The notes: generated by a model not told the origin, from the letters alone. A stretch of DNA of 64,000 nucleotides from DATARH01 sp963778385 (GCA_963778385.1 CAVZUA010000002.1:372001-436000); one strand, 5' to 3'. Shown: positions 1 to 8,723, counted from the first letter of the stretch. A program made the numbers and translations.

Positions 1-444
1 GACGGGTTCTGGGCCAACGGCATGGCGACCGAAATCGTGGTGACGAGCGGGGTGGGCAATATCGTGCTCGATGTGCGGCGCGGCGACGGACCGGTCGGCT
101 GCTTCGACTACACCTTCGGCGCGTTGGCGACGACCGAGCGGCTGATCGAAAAGTCGCCGGATGCGGCGGCCGCGGCGCTGCGCGCGCTGATCGACGCCCA
201 AGCCGACCTCAAGGCCGATCCGAGCCGCGCGACGCTGGTCGGCCAGAAGCGCTTTCCGCCGCGCGAGACCGGACTGATCGCGCAGATCGTCGCGCGCGAC
301 CTGCCTTATTACGACGCCGCGATCAGCGAAAAATCCATTGCCGGCGTCGTCGGTTTCGGGCGCGCGCTCGGCATTCTCGACGGCGACGTCGCCTATGGCG
401 ACATCGTCGCGACGCAGTTCAGCCATCTGTGGAACCAGAAATGA
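1..444 (+). CDS. ABC transporter substrate-binding protein, C-terminal part (NMT1/THI5-like), cut by window start
   Basis: The reading frame is open from base 1, so the gene begins upstream of the window and only about 147 C-terminal residues are visible. The visible part looks like the second lobe of NMT1/THI5-like or taurine-type periplasmic binding proteins: a ligand-facing segment around GDGPVGCFDYTFG, then helical repeats ending in a short aromatic tail. Such proteins deliver small organic ligands to an ABC importer. Its stop overlaps the start of the next gene (ATGA at 441-444), so it is translationally coupled to the two monooxygenase-family genes and may supply their substrate. The family assignment rests on general resemblance only. 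Confidence 0.6.
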   Translation, partial: DGFWANGMATEIVVTSGVGNIVLDVRRGDGPVGCFDYTFGALATTERLIEKSPDAAAAALRALIDAQADLKADPSRATLVGQKRFPPRETGLIAQIVARDLPYYDAAISEKSIAGVVGFGRALGILDGDVAYGDIVATQFSHLWNQK

Positions 445-1922
445 GGACCGGTGCCGAATACCGCGAGGCGCTGCGCGACGGCCGCGTCGTCTATGTGATG
501 GGCGAGGGCCGCGTCGACGATGTGACGACGCATCCCGCGACCCGCGGGGTCGTCGAGGAATATGTCCGCTGGCACGATCTGCACCGCGATCCCGAATGGG
601 CCGAGACGCTGATCAGCCCTTCAGGTACTCCCTGGGCGCTGACCGCGCCAAAGACCAGCGCCGACCTGATCGGCATGGGCCGGTCCTTTGCCAAGACCTG
701 CTTTCTGTCGGCCGGCAACATTACCCACGACCCGGCTTACGGCAACCTGATCGCGATGGGCATCGTCAATGCGGTCTGCGAGCACGGCGCCGGCGCCGAG
801 CATGTCGCCCGCGCCGAGAAATATCGCGCGATGATCGCCGAGACCGGGCGGTTCCTGACCTTCAGCGGCGGCTCGCCGCCGATCGGCTACCGGCTGCGCC
901 CCGACCCGAAGGACCGTGCCGGCTGCCGGATCGTGCGCGAAACCGACAAGGGGCTGGTGATCTCCGGCCGCATCGGCATGCACACCAGCCCGTGCTACGC
1001 CGAGGACATCTTTGTCGGCTCACTCAACGGCGCGCAGTTCGAGGGGCACCCAGTGAGCTTTGTCGTCGAGATCGCAGCGCCCGGCGTCACCGTGCTGTGC
1101 CGCCGGATCGCCGCGCGCGAGGCGAACCCTTTCATGGCGCCGCTCTCCAACCGCTTCGACGAGCTCGACGGCACGCTGTGGCTCGACGAGGTGCTGATCC
1201 CTTGGGAGCATGTGTTCCTGATCGACCCCGGCCCCGAGGCGGTGGCGCGCTGGTTGATGTGGCACCACCTCTACGGCTGGGGCGCGCGGGCGGAGTTCAG
1301 CCTCGGGCTCGCGCTGGCGATCGCCGATGCGATGGGACTCAAGGAAAACGACGCAACCATCGAGCACCTGATCGACCTGATGGCCGCGGTGCAGACGATC
1401 CGTGCCTGCCAAACCGCGGCGGTGCACGAGCCGGAGCCGACCCCAACGGGCTTTGTCGGACCCAATGGCCGGCATGTGATGGCGGGCGGCATCACGCTGT
1501 TCAAGGCGCGGCAGCAAATCAGCGAGATCCTGCGGATCATTCCGGGCTCGTCGCTGGTTGTGGCGCCGGCGGATACCGATCTTGCGGCACCGGAGCTTTC
1601 GGCCGGGCTCGAAGAAGCTTTCGCGGGCGGGGGCTACACCGCGGCGCAGCGCTCGGCGTTGCTACAGCTCGCCTGGGACCATGTGTCATCGGGGCTCGAC
1701 GGCCGCGAGTCAGCCTTCGAGCTGCACGCCAGCGGCGGCATGCCGACCTGGCGCGGCCGGCTGCGCAAGAGCTTTACCGATTACAACACGCTGGCCAACG
1801 CGGTGCTGCGGCAGATCGACGGCGACATGCCGGCGATCGACCTCGGCTCGATCGCGGCGGCACCGCTGGCGCCCCGTCGGGTGAACGCGCCGCGCCCGGC
1901 GCCCGCCGGAGACCAGCGATGA
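441..1922 (+). CDS. 4-hydroxyphenylacetate 3-hydroxylase (HpaB) family protein, copy 1
   Basis: The 493-residue protein has the size and architecture of the large oxygenase subunit of two-component flavin monooxygenases (HpaB/PvcC): an N-terminal helical domain starting MRTGAEYREALRDGR, a middle beta domain (around GRIGMHTSPCYAE) and a C-terminal four-helix bundle (around LYGWGARAEFSLG and HASGGMPTWRG). These enzymes use reduced FAD from a separate reductase to hydroxylate aromatic or related substrates. No reductase gene is nearby. The family also contains the [4Fe-4S] enzyme 4-hydroxybutyryl-CoA dehydratase, but the CxxxC pair that ligates its cluster is absent. The start is taken at 441, where ATGA overlaps the upstream stop. 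The next gene is a close paralogue. The substrate is unknown. Confidence 0.8.
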   Translation: MRTGAEYREALRDGRVVYVMGEGRVDDVTTHPATRGVVEEYVRWHDLHRDPEWAETLISPSGTPWALTAPKTSADLIGMGRSFAKTCFLSAGNITHDPAYGNLIAMGIVNAVCEHGAGAEHVARAEKYRAMIAETGRFLTFSGGSPPIGYRLRPDPKDRAGCRIVRETDKGLVISGRIGMHTSPCYAEDIFVGSLNGAQFEGHPVSFVVEIAAPGVTVLCRRIAAREANPFMAPLSNRFDELDGTLWLDEVLIPWEHVFLIDPGPEAVARWLMWHHLYGWGARAEFSLGLALAIADAMGLKENDATIEHLIDLMAAVQTIRACQTAAVHEPEPTPTGFVGPNGRHVMAGGITLFKARQQISEILRIIPGSSLVVAPADTDLAAPELSAGLEEAFAGGGYTAAQRSALLQLAWDHVSSGLDGRESAFELHASGGMPTWRGRLRKSFTDYNTLANAVLRQIDGDMPAIDLGSIAAAPLAPRRVNAPRPAPAGDQR

Positions 1923-3391
1923 GGACCGGCGCCGATTACCGCGCCGCGCTGCGCGACGGCCGCAAGGTCGTCATCATGGGTGGTGAGACGATCGACGATG
2001 TGACGACGCATCCCGCCACCGCGGCGATGGTCGAGCAATATGTCGCCTGGTACGACCGACACTTCGATCCCGATTGGCGCGAGACGCTGGTCAGCCCGGA
2101 CGGCGTGCCCTGGGCGTTCGTGCTGCCCCGCAGCGCCGACGAAGTGCGCGCGGTCGGCCAATCGATCGCCAAGACGATCTTTCTGAGTGCCGGAAACATC
2201 ACCCATACGCCGCATTATGGCCACCTGATTGCGATGGGCGTGCTGGCGGCGACCGAGACGCTCGACGCGGACCCGCGTCACCCAAAAAACGCCGAGGCTT
2301 ATCGAAGCGAGATCGCCGAGACCGGCCGGTTCGTCACCTTCTGCGGCGGCGCGGCGATCATCGGCCAGCGCATGCAGCCGGACCCGGCCGACCGGGTCGC
2401 GGTCAAGCTGGTGCGCGAGACCGACAAGGGCATCATCGTGCGCGGCCGGCTCGGCATGCACACGAGCCCGGCCTATGCCGAGGAGGTCTATGTCGGCCAC
2501 CTGACCGGGCTCCGGATCGAAGGGCATCCGGTCGGGTTTATCGTTCCGGTCGCGGCGCCGGGGGTGACGATGCTGTGCCGCAAGCCGGCGGCGCGGGCGG
2601 CTGACGCTTTCGTCGCGCCGCTCTCCAGCCGCTACGACGAGCTCGACGGGCAGATGTGGCTCGACGACGTGTTCGTGCCGTGGGAGCGGGTGTTCGCGGT
2701 CGATCCGGCGCCCGAGGCGATCCCGCGCTGGCTACGCTGGCACCATCTCTACGGCTGGCTGGCGAAGGCGGAGTTCACGCTTGGCCTCGCCTTCGCGCTG
2801 ACCGACACGCTTGGGTTGAAGGATCACGACGCCTCGGTCGACTATCTCGTCGACATCATCGCGGAAGTGCAGGTGGTGCGCTCCTGCATCGCCGCCGCCG
2901 AACACGACGCGGAATTCACCGCGGCCGGGTATTGCTTTCCCAACCACGCGCATCTCGCTGCCGGCGGCATCTCGCTGTTCAAGGCGCGGCAGCGGATTTC
3001 GGAGCTGTTGCGGATCATCCCCGGTTCGTCGCTGGTCGTCGCGCCCGGCGCGAGCGACTTGGCGATCCCGGAACTGGCGCAGGGTTTGGAGGAAAGCTTT
3101 GGCGGCGGCGGCTATACGGCGCGGCAGCGCGCAGCGCTGCTGCAGCTTGCCTCGGACCATGTCTCGTCGGCGCTCGACGGCCGCAAGTCGGCCTTCGAGC
3201 TGCACGCCAGCGGCGGCATGCCGGGCTGGCGGCATTGGCTGCGCCGCAGCTTCAACGGCTACAACGAGCTCGCCAACGCCGTGCTCGAGCTGATCGCCAT
3301 CTCCATGCCCGAGATCGATGTCAGCGGCATCCGCACGGCAATGCCCGCCGCGCGGCGGCCGGTGACGTTGCCGCCGGTGGGCCGGAAGTAG
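1919..3391 (+). CDS. 4-hydroxyphenylacetate 3-hydroxylase (HpaB) family protein, copy 2
   Basis: This 490-residue protein is a tandem paralogue of the preceding gene. It shares the start MRTG-DYR-ALRDGR, the block FLSAGNITH, the motif MHTSP-YAEE, the motif LYGWLAKAEFTLG and the C-terminal HASGGMPGWR segment. It begins in an ATGA overlap (1919-1922), so both copies should be translated from one mRNA in fixed ratio. The longer upstream frame beginning near 338 runs out of frame through copy 1 and is not real. Keeping two intact, coupled copies suggests either a heteromeric oxygenase or enzymes acting on successive intermediates. Like copy 1 it has no CxxxC cluster motif, so a flavin oxygenase-type role is more likely than a dehydratase. 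Confidence 0.8.
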   Translation: MRTGADYRAALRDGRKVVIMGGETIDDVTTHPATAAMVEQYVAWYDRHFDPDWRETLVSPDGVPWAFVLPRSADEVRAVGQSIAKTIFLSAGNITHTPHYGHLIAMGVLAATETLDADPRHPKNAEAYRSEIAETGRFVTFCGGAAIIGQRMQPDPADRVAVKLVRETDKGIIVRGRLGMHTSPAYAEEVYVGHLTGLRIEGHPVGFIVPVAAPGVTMLCRKPAARAADAFVAPLSSRYDELDGQMWLDDVFVPWERVFAVDPAPEAIPRWLRWHHLYGWLAKAEFTLGLAFALTDTLGLKDHDASVDYLVDIIAEVQVVRSCIAAAEHDAEFTAAGYCFPNHAHLAAGGISLFKARQRISELLRIIPGSSLVVAPGASDLAIPELAQGLEESFGGGGYTARQRAALLQLASDHVSSALDGRKSAFELHASGGMPGWRHWLRRSFNGYNELANAVLELIAISMPEIDVSGIRTAMPAARRPVTLPPVGRK

Positions 3392-3407
3392 ACGCCGGAA
3401 CCGCGGG

Positions 3408-3487
3408 CTGCCCCTCACCCTCCCACGCCTTCGGCGCGGGTCCAACCCTCTCCCCGCTCGCGGGGAGAGGGTTGGGGTGAGGGGCAG
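3408..3487. repeat. Palindromic intergenic repeat, family A copy 1
   Basis: The outer arms CTGCCCCTCACCC and GGGTGAGGGGCAG are inverted complements and enclose a second hairpin (CTCTCCCCGC / GCGGGGAGAG). The element lies between the HpaB pair and the opine-dehydrogenase-like gene and is close in sequence to the copy at 40998-41071. As RNA it would form a strong stem that could terminate or protect transcripts. Confidence 0.85.
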
Positions 3488-3517
3488 CCGCTGCACATCA
3501 CGGAGAGGAGCAACGCA

Positions 3518-4618
3518 ATGACCACAGTCGCGATTGTCGGCGCCGGGATCGGCGGGGTGTATCTCGCGGCGCAACTCGGTACGCTCGGCGCCAAAATCCG
3601 GCTGACCGACCTCGATGATAGGCGGCTCCTCGATATCCGGTCGCGCGGCGGGATCGATGTCGAGACGGGCGGGAAGACGACTTTCTCGGCGGTGGAGCGG
3701 ATCACGACGGATTTGGCAGCCGCGGTCGACGGTGCCGACGTCACCGCCGTGTGCACCGGCGGCACCTTTCAGCCGGGCGTCGCGCAGGCGCTGGCGCCGC
3801 TACTGCACGACGGGCAGACCATCCTGCTGATCCAGGGCAATACCGGCGGTGGCCTTGCCTTCCGCCGGGTGCTCGCCGCCGGCGGCTGCCGCACCGCGGT
3901 GGACATCGCCGAGATGGACAATTACCCCTTTTCCTGCTGGCGCGTGTCGCCCACCCACATCAGGCCGATCGTCACCAAGAAAGGGCTGCAGATCGCCGCC
4001 TTTCCCGGCAACCGGACCGAGGCGGTGTTTGCCAAACTGGGCCCGCTGTTTCCGACCGCCGTCGCCGCGCCGACCATCGCCTCGACCAGCTTTATGAACG
4101 CCAACGCAATGCTGCACGTCGCCAATTGCGTCGCCAATGCCGGCAAGATCGATCGCGGCGAGGCCTACAAATTCTACGCCGAGGGGGTGACCCCGGCAGT
4201 CGGGCGGCTCTACCAGGCGATCAATGCCGAGCGCGTCGCGGTCGCCGCCGCGCTCGGCGCGGAGGTGCCAACGCTCGAAGACTGGTTCGCCACGACCTAT
4301 GGCGTGCGCGGTGCGACATTGTCGGAAAGCTGTCAGCTGCTCACCACCAACAGCGACGGCCCCTACCAGGCGACCGGCACGCCCAGTTCATGGACCCACA
4401 AATACATCGCCGAGGACGTGCCGGTCGGGCTGATGCCGATGCGCGCGATCGGCGAGGCTGTCGGCGTCGCGACCCCGGCGATCGACGCCGTCATCAAGCT
4501 GGCGCAAATCCTCGCCGGCAGCGATTTCGCCGCTGACGCCCGCACCCTAGACCGCATGGGCCTCGCCGGCCTGGACGCCGGCCAGATCAGGCGGACGCTG
4601 GTCGAAGGGTTTCGATAG
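3518..4618 (+). CDS. NAD(P)-dependent octopine/nopaline dehydrogenase-family protein
   Basis: The 366-residue protein starts with a Rossmann motif (VAIVGAGIGGVYLA, residues 4-17) and has the two-domain layout of opine dehydrogenases: an N-terminal nucleotide-binding half and a helical C-terminal half (from about residue 180, NANAMLHVANCVANAGK). The family reductively joins amino acids to 2-oxo acids or performs the reverse reaction; ketopantoate-reductase-like activity is an alternative. A GGAGAGG ribosome site lies about 10 nt before the ATG. It follows the HpaB pair in the same orientation, with repeat family A between them, so it may belong to the same catabolic unit. The substrate is not predictable. 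Confidence 0.75.
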   Translation: MTTVAIVGAGIGGVYLAAQLGTLGAKIRLTDLDDRRLLDIRSRGGIDVETGGKTTFSAVERITTDLAAAVDGADVTAVCTGGTFQPGVAQALAPLLHDGQTILLIQGNTGGGLAFRRVLAAGGCRTAVDIAEMDNYPFSCWRVSPTHIRPIVTKKGLQIAAFPGNRTEAVFAKLGPLFPTAVAAPTIASTSFMNANAMLHVANCVANAGKIDRGEAYKFYAEGVTPAVGRLYQAINAERVAVAAALGAEVPTLEDWFATTYGVRGATLSESCQLLTTNSDGPYQATGTPSSWTHKYIAEDVPVGLMPMRAIGEAVGVATPAIDAVIKLAQILAGSDFAADARTLDRMGLAGLDAGQIRRTLVEGFR

Positions 4619-4636
4619 AAACGGTACATTTGCAGC

Positions 4637-4778
4637 GTCATTCCGGGGCGCCTCGACAGAGGCGAACCCGGAACCCATGAACACGGACTCCGGCTGTTTC
4701 GCTCGAACGCCGGCGCGAGCAGGGCATCGTCCGTGTTCATGGGTTCCGGGTCCAGCGCTGCGCGCTGGCCGGAATGAC
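4637..4778. repeat. Palindromic intergenic repeat, family C copy 1
   Basis: A long imperfect inverted repeat with arms beginning GTCATTCCGG and ending CCGGAATGAC. Its inner arms are CCCGGAACCCATGAACACGG and CCGTGTTCATGGGTTCCGGG. It fills the gap between two convergent genes. Related copies lie at 16524-16666 and, split by an insertion sequence, at 61110-62285. Confidence 0.9.
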
Positions 4779-4802
4779 CAAAGAGGATTGCGCTCTACCG
4801 CC

Positions 4803-5897
4803 CTACCGAAACGCGACGGCTTTGCCGGTGTCGGAAGCCTGCTTGATGCCGTCGACGAGGCGGTGCAGATCGACCGCGGTTGCGAAATTCGGCAAGTCGA
4901 CCGCCTCGCCGGCGATGGCGCGCGCGAATTGTGCGTACATCTGGCCGACATTGGACGCTTCGCCCGATGGTGTGCCGGGCGAGGCCACGGTCAGGTCTGT
5001 CGGGATCGCGATCGGTTGCAGCGCATTGCCGCGCTGGGCGCCGTGTAATTGGATCTCGCCGAGCTGCGGCGAGTCCTCGCCCGATGCGGTCAGCGTCCCT
5101 TCCCGGCCGTAGATTTCCATGCGATAGCCGCTGCCGGCGTAAGGGATCGCCGCGATATGCGCGGAGGCAACCGCGCCGTTCGCCAGCGTGCCGCTGACCA
5201 AGATGTTGTCGGGCGAGGTGACGTCCAGCCAGATGTTGCTGCCGGTGTCGAGCCACTGCTTGGCCTGGGTCGTCACCACGGCGGACAGCGCGGCGAAATC
5301 GCCGACCACAAAGCGCATCGCGTCGATCGTATGGCCGTTGGCGATGGTCAGGGTGTTGGCGCCGAGCTCGGCGTCGCGCTGCCAGGTGCGGTTCGACGGC
5401 CGGGTCAGCACGCCCTCGCGCATCAGCGCGACATGCACCGCCATGACCTCGCCGACATAGCCGGAAGCGACCAGCGCCTTCATGTGCATGATCGCCGGGT
5501 TGACGCGGGCCTGGAGGCCGATCGCCGTCACCAGGCCCTTGGCCTCGGCGAGCGCCGCCAGCTCGATGGCCTCCGCCGTCGTGCGGCCGAGCGGCCATTC
5601 GCAGTAGACATGCTTGCCCGCCTCCAGCGCCGCCTTGGCCGGCGCGTAATGCGACGGGACGCGCACCACCACTGCCACCGCGTCGATCTCCGGCGAGGCG
5701 ATCATTTTTCGATAATCATCGAAGGCAAGGCGGGCGCCATAGGCCTTCCGTGCCGCCTCAGCGGTGTCGGCCTTGGTCGTGCAGACCGCGGTCAACTCGA
5801 CATCCGCGCTCGACCGAACCGCCGGCAAATGCGACCGCGACGACCAGGTGCCGGAAACGCTGGCGCCGATCAGGCCCAGCCGCAACTTCTTTGCCAT
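4803..5897 (-). CDS. Gfo/Idh/MocA family oxidoreductase
   Basis: A 364-residue protein with an N-terminal Rossmann fold (LRLGLIGASVSGTWSSRSHLP, residues 5-25, a variant of GxGxxG) followed by the family motif EAGKHVYCEWPLGRTTAEA (around residues 92-110). In Gfo/Idh/MocA enzymes the usual motif is EKP; here it reads EWP, so the common catalytic lysine is replaced by tryptophan. The C-terminal alpha/beta domain is complete. Members oxidise or reduce sugars, inositols and other polyols with NAD(P). It is convergent with the opine-dehydrogenase-like gene across repeat C. The missing lysine makes a non-classical reaction, or loss of dehydrogenase activity, possible. Confidence 0.85.
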   Translation of the reverse strand: MAKKLRLGLIGASVSGTWSSRSHLPAVRSSADVELTAVCTTKADTAEAARKAYGARLAFDDYRKMIASPEIDAVAVVVRVPSHYAPAKAALEAGKHVYCEWPLGRTTAEAIELAALAEAKGLVTAIGLQARVNPAIMHMKALVASGYVGEVMAVHVALMREGVLTRPSNRTWQRDAELGANTLTIANGHTIDAMRFVVGDFAALSAVVTTQAKQWLDTGSNIWLDVTSPDNILVSGTLANGAVASAHIAAIPYAGSGYRMEIYGREGTLTASGEDSPQLGEIQLHGAQRGNALQPIAIPTDLTVASPGTPSGEASNVGQMYAQFARAIAGEAVDLPNFATAVDLHRLVDGIKQASDTGKAVAFR

Positions 5898-5950
5898 TTG
5901 GGTTCTCCCCGAAACCGGAGCTAAGCGAATTCCATCAAATCAAGCCGCGA

Positions 5951-6026
5951 TGCCGGCCCCCACCCCAACCCTCCCCCGTGTCCACGGGGGAGGGAGAGTC
6001 GCGCAGCGACTGGGAGGGGGCCGGCA
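5951..6026. repeat. Palindromic intergenic repeat, family B copy 1
   Basis: The outer arms TGCCGGC and GCCGGCA flank the typical family B core, CCCCCACCCCAACCCTCCCCC followed by GGGGGAGGGAG. The element occupies the gap between the Gfo/Idh/MocA gene and the enoyl-CoA hydratase gene, which run in the same direction. Confidence 0.85.
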
Positions 6027-6047
6027 TAGCGCTGCAACCTTATCGCC

Positions 6048-6812
6048 CTACGCCCGCTTGCCCTTGCGCGCCAGGAAGTCCTTGAAGCCGTCACGCGGAT
6101 GGCCGGCGAGCAGCCAGGTGGCGCGGGCCTCGTCTTCGAACTCATAGCGCTCGTGCAGCGACATGCCGGCGCCTTCATGCAGCAGGCGCTTCAGTCCCTG
6201 CACCATGCGTGCATCGTTCTTGGCGATCATCTGCCCCATCTCGATCGCGCTCTCGCGCAGCTTCGCCGACGGCAGGATGGAATTGAGCAACCCGATGCGC
6301 TCGGCCTCCTCCGCGGCGACGACGCGCCCGGTGTACAGCAGCTCCTTGGCCTTGGGCCAGCCGACGAGCAGCGGCAGCGACCAGCTCGAATTGACCCGGC
6401 CATAGCTCGCCGCCAGAAAGCGGAACTGCGTCTTCTCGCAGCCGATGCGGATGTCGAGCGACGACGACAGCAGCGCCGCGCCGCCATAGGCGAGCCCGTT
6501 GATCGCGCCGATCGTCGGCTTGGCGTAATTGGCGATGTGCCAGGAGATGTCGCCGCGCCGCGCCTGCCGCTCGGCGAGTGCCTCGGCCGACATGTCGGCC
6601 ATCTCGTGGATATCGGCACCGGCCGAGAAGGCGCGCCCGCCGGCGCCGGTGAAGACGACCGCCTTGATCGTATCGTCTTCCTCCCAGGCGGTGAGCACGT
6701 CATCGACCTCGCTTACCAGGCCGAAGGACAGCGCGTTCAATTTGTCCGGCCGGTTGAGGGTGATGATGCCGACCCCGTCGAGAGCCTCGGCGATAATGAA
6801 TTGGTGTTCCAT
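6048..6812 (-). CDS. Enoyl-CoA hydratase/isomerase family protein (crotonase fold)
   Basis: The 254-residue protein has the crotonase core: IITLNRPDKLNALS near the N terminus, the oxyanion-hole segment GAGGRAFSAGADIHEM and the second block KPTIGAINGLAYGGAALLSSSLDIRI. Crotonases hydrate, isomerise or cleave acyl-CoA thioesters, usually in beta-oxidation or aromatic breakdown. The start is set at 6812 because GGAAGGAG lies 8 nt upstream; an in-frame ATG seven codons earlier has no such site. The C-terminal helices are complete. It is divergent from nothing and lies head-to-tail behind a LysR gene transcribed in the same direction. Confidence 0.9.
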   Translation of the reverse strand: MEHQFIIAEALDGVGIITLNRPDKLNALSFGLVSEVDDVLTAWEEDDTIKAVVFTGAGGRAFSAGADIHEMADMSAEALAERQARRGDISWHIANYAKPTIGAINGLAYGGAALLSSSLDIRIGCEKTQFRFLAASYGRVNSSWSLPLLVGWPKAKELLYTGRVVAAEEAERIGLLNSILPSAKLRESAIEMGQMIAKNDARMVQGLKRLLHEGAGMSLHERYEFEDEARATWLLAGHPRDGFKDFLARKGKRA

Positions 6813-6850
6813 GTCCGGCGCTCCTTCCCGCATGCTTGTTGCGCATAGTA

Positions 6851-7768
6851 TCAGCCGGCGCGGCGCCGGTCGCCAAGCCGCAACGACGCCTCGCTCATCA
6901 GCTCGATCAGCGCCCGCGCCGCCGGATTGAGATAGCCGTTGCGGCGATGGATCAGCGCCACCGGGATTGTCGCCCGCATCGCCGGCGCCTCAAGCTCTTT
7001 GAGCGTGCCGAGCTTCAATTCGTCGCGCACGCTGCTCTCGGGCACCAGGGCGATGCCGAACCCGGCCTCCACCAGGCGCTTTTGCGCGGTCAGGCTATCG
7101 ATCAGCGTGATCTTGGCGGCTTCGAGGCCGAGCGGTGCGAGCAGCCGTTCGAGCAGCCGGCCAAACAACTCACGGCCGCGCGCGGCGGGAAACCCGACCC
7201 ATTTCTCCTCGGCGAGATGCCGCCTCGAAAGGCGCTTGCCGACGCGCGGATGCTCGGGCGAGCAGATCACCCGCATCGGCTCGACCCCGACAATCCGCGA
7301 GCTGAGATCGCCGCGCTCGTCGGCATGATAGCGCAGACCGAGCGTCACCTCGCCGCGCCGCACCATATCGCTGACCTCGTGGCTGGTCGCGGTGCGCAGA
7401 TCGAGCTCGACCGATTTCGAGCGCCCGGCGAACTGGCGCAGCACATCGACGATGTTGGAATCGGCGAGCGTGCCAACCAGCGCCAGCGATACCGCCCCGG
7501 CGGTCTCGTCGATCGTCGCGCGCACCGCCTCCCGACCATCCTGGACCGCCGACAGCACAGCCTCGGCAAAGGGCAGAAAAGCCCGGCCGGCGCTTGTGAG
7601 CGCCACTCGTCCACGGACCCGCTCGAGCAGCGGTGCGCCCAGTTCCTGCTCGATCAGGTTGATCCGCCGGCTGATTGCCGGCTGCGAGCGGTGCAGCCGA
7701 TCGGCGGCGCGGGTAAACCCGCCGAGCTGGGCGATCGCGACAAAGGTGCGGATTTCGTCGATGTCCAT
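6851..7768 (-). CDS. LysR-family transcriptional regulator
   Basis: A 305-residue protein of standard LysR length. The N-terminal winged helix-turn-helix (residues 1-60, MDIDEIRTFVAIAQLGGFTRA, then RSQPAISRRI) is followed by a two-lobed effector-binding domain. It is divergent from the PEP-mutase-family gene at 7863, with 94 nt between starts, the usual arrangement in which the regulator controls the divergent operon and itself. The enoyl-CoA hydratase gene lies 38 nt downstream on the same strand and may be cotranscribed. The inducer is probably an acyl or carboxylate intermediate of the neighbouring pathway, which is an inference from context. Confidence 0.92.
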   Translation of the reverse strand: MDIDEIRTFVAIAQLGGFTRAADRLHRSQPAISRRINLIEQELGAPLLERVRGRVALTSAGRAFLPFAEAVLSAVQDGREAVRATIDETAGAVSLALVGTLADSNIVDVLRQFAGRSKSVELDLRTATSHEVSDMVRRGEVTLGLRYHADERGDLSSRIVGVEPMRVICSPEHPRVGKRLSRRHLAEEKWVGFPAARGRELFGRLLERLLAPLGLEAAKITLIDSLTAQKRLVEAGFGIALVPESSVRDELKLGTLKELEAPAMRATIPVALIHRRNGYLNPAARALIELMSEASLRLGDRRRAG

Positions 7769-7862
7769 CGATCAGGAAAACTGATGATCCTCGCCGATAT
7801 TATGCATTGGACATATCCCTGTCGCCAACCCGATCCTGTCTCCATCGGAAAGGAGACACGCC
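7769..7862. promoter_or_regulatory. Divergent promoter region between lysR and the PEP-mutase-family gene
   Basis: This 94-nt gap must hold both divergent promoters. An ATAT box at 7797-7800 and another at 7813-7816 bracket TATGCATTGGAC, a spacing compatible with a LysR-type T-N11-A site, although the dyad is weak. AAAGGAG at 7849-7855 is the ribosome site of the rightward gene. Confidence 0.4.
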
Positions 7863-8687
7863 ATGCGCACACAGGCGGAGAAGGCGGCGGCGTTCCGTGC
7901 GCTGCATGACGAACCCGGAACCTTCATCATTCCCAACCCGTGGGATGCTGGCACCGCGCGGCTGTTGGCCGGACTCGGCTTCAAGGCGCTGGCGACGACC
8001 AGCCTCGGGCTCGCCAACATCCATGGCCGGGGCTACGTGAGTGCCGACGAGATCATCGAGAACGCGCGGATGATCGCGGCTGCGACCGATCTGCCGACCA
8101 ACGGCGACCTGGAGAATTGCGGCGCCGACCTACCCGAGGAAGCCGCCATGTTGATCCCGCGCGCCTCCGAAGCCGGGCTGGCGGGCGGCTCGATCGAGGA
8201 TTTCACCGGCGACCGCGCCAACCCGATCTATGGCTTCAACCTGGCGGTCGAACGCGTCCATGCCGCGGTGGAGGCCGCCAAGAAGCTGCCGGTCCCGTTC
8301 GTGCTGACCGCGCGCGCCGAGCAGCTGATCCACGGCAGCACCGATCTCGACGCGACGATCCGCCGGTTGCAGGCGTTTGAGCAGGCCGGCGCCGATGTGC
8401 TCTACGCGCCGGGTCTTCGCACGCTCGACCAGATCCGCGCGGTCGTCTCATCGGTCGGCAAGCCGGTCAATGTGGTGATGACCCATGCCGACCCGTCGAT
8501 CACCTTCGACCAACTGGCCGAGCTCGGCGTCAAGCGCATCAGCATCGGCGGCAGCGGCTCGCGCTTCGCGCTCAACGCTTTTATGACCGCCGCGCGCGAG
8601 ATGGCCGAGCACGGCACCTTCACCTTTGTCGGCGAGAACCCGCCCTGGAGCGAATTATTGGAGGGCTTCGCGAAGGGCCAGGGATAG
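7863..8687 (+). CDS. Isocitrate lyase/PEP mutase superfamily protein
   Basis: The 274-residue alpha/beta barrel protein opens with FRALHDEPGTFIIPNPWDAGTARLL, the typical start of the small PEP-mutase/isocitrate-lyase-like hydrolases. It has the metal-site region NGDLENCG and a gating-loop equivalent around GSIEDFTGD. The KKCGH lyase motif of true isocitrate lyase is absent. Members cleave C-C or P-C bonds in oxaloacetate, methylisocitrate or phosphonopyruvate-type substrates. It starts 14 nt after a strong AAAGGAG site and leads a rightward unit with the CoA-transferase 36 nt downstream. A role in 2-oxo- or dicarboxylic-acid cleavage fits the context but is not shown by the sequence. Confidence 0.85.
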   Translation: MRTQAEKAAAFRALHDEPGTFIIPNPWDAGTARLLAGLGFKALATTSLGLANIHGRGYVSADEIIENARMIAAATDLPTNGDLENCGADLPEEAAMLIPRASEAGLAGGSIEDFTGDRANPIYGFNLAVERVHAAVEAAKKLPVPFVLTARAEQLIHGSTDLDATIRRLQAFEQAGADVLYAPGLRTLDQIRAVVSSVGKPVNVVMTHADPSITFDQLAELGVKRISIGGSGSRFALNAFMTAAREMAEHGTFTFVGENPPWSELLEGFAKGQG

Positions 8688-8723
8688 GTGCAATATAGCG
8701 CGACGCAACGGGAGGACAGACAG

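Noticed and set aside
338..3391. A 1017-residue continuous open frame across both HpaB-type genes
   Set aside because: Its first half is out of frame with copy 1 and has no domain; only the part from 1919 is a gene. High GC content keeps alternative frames open.
441..3391. 4-hydroxybutyryl-CoA dehydratase identity for the HpaB pair
   Set aside because: The CxxxC and later cysteine that bind its [4Fe-4S] cluster are absent in both proteins.
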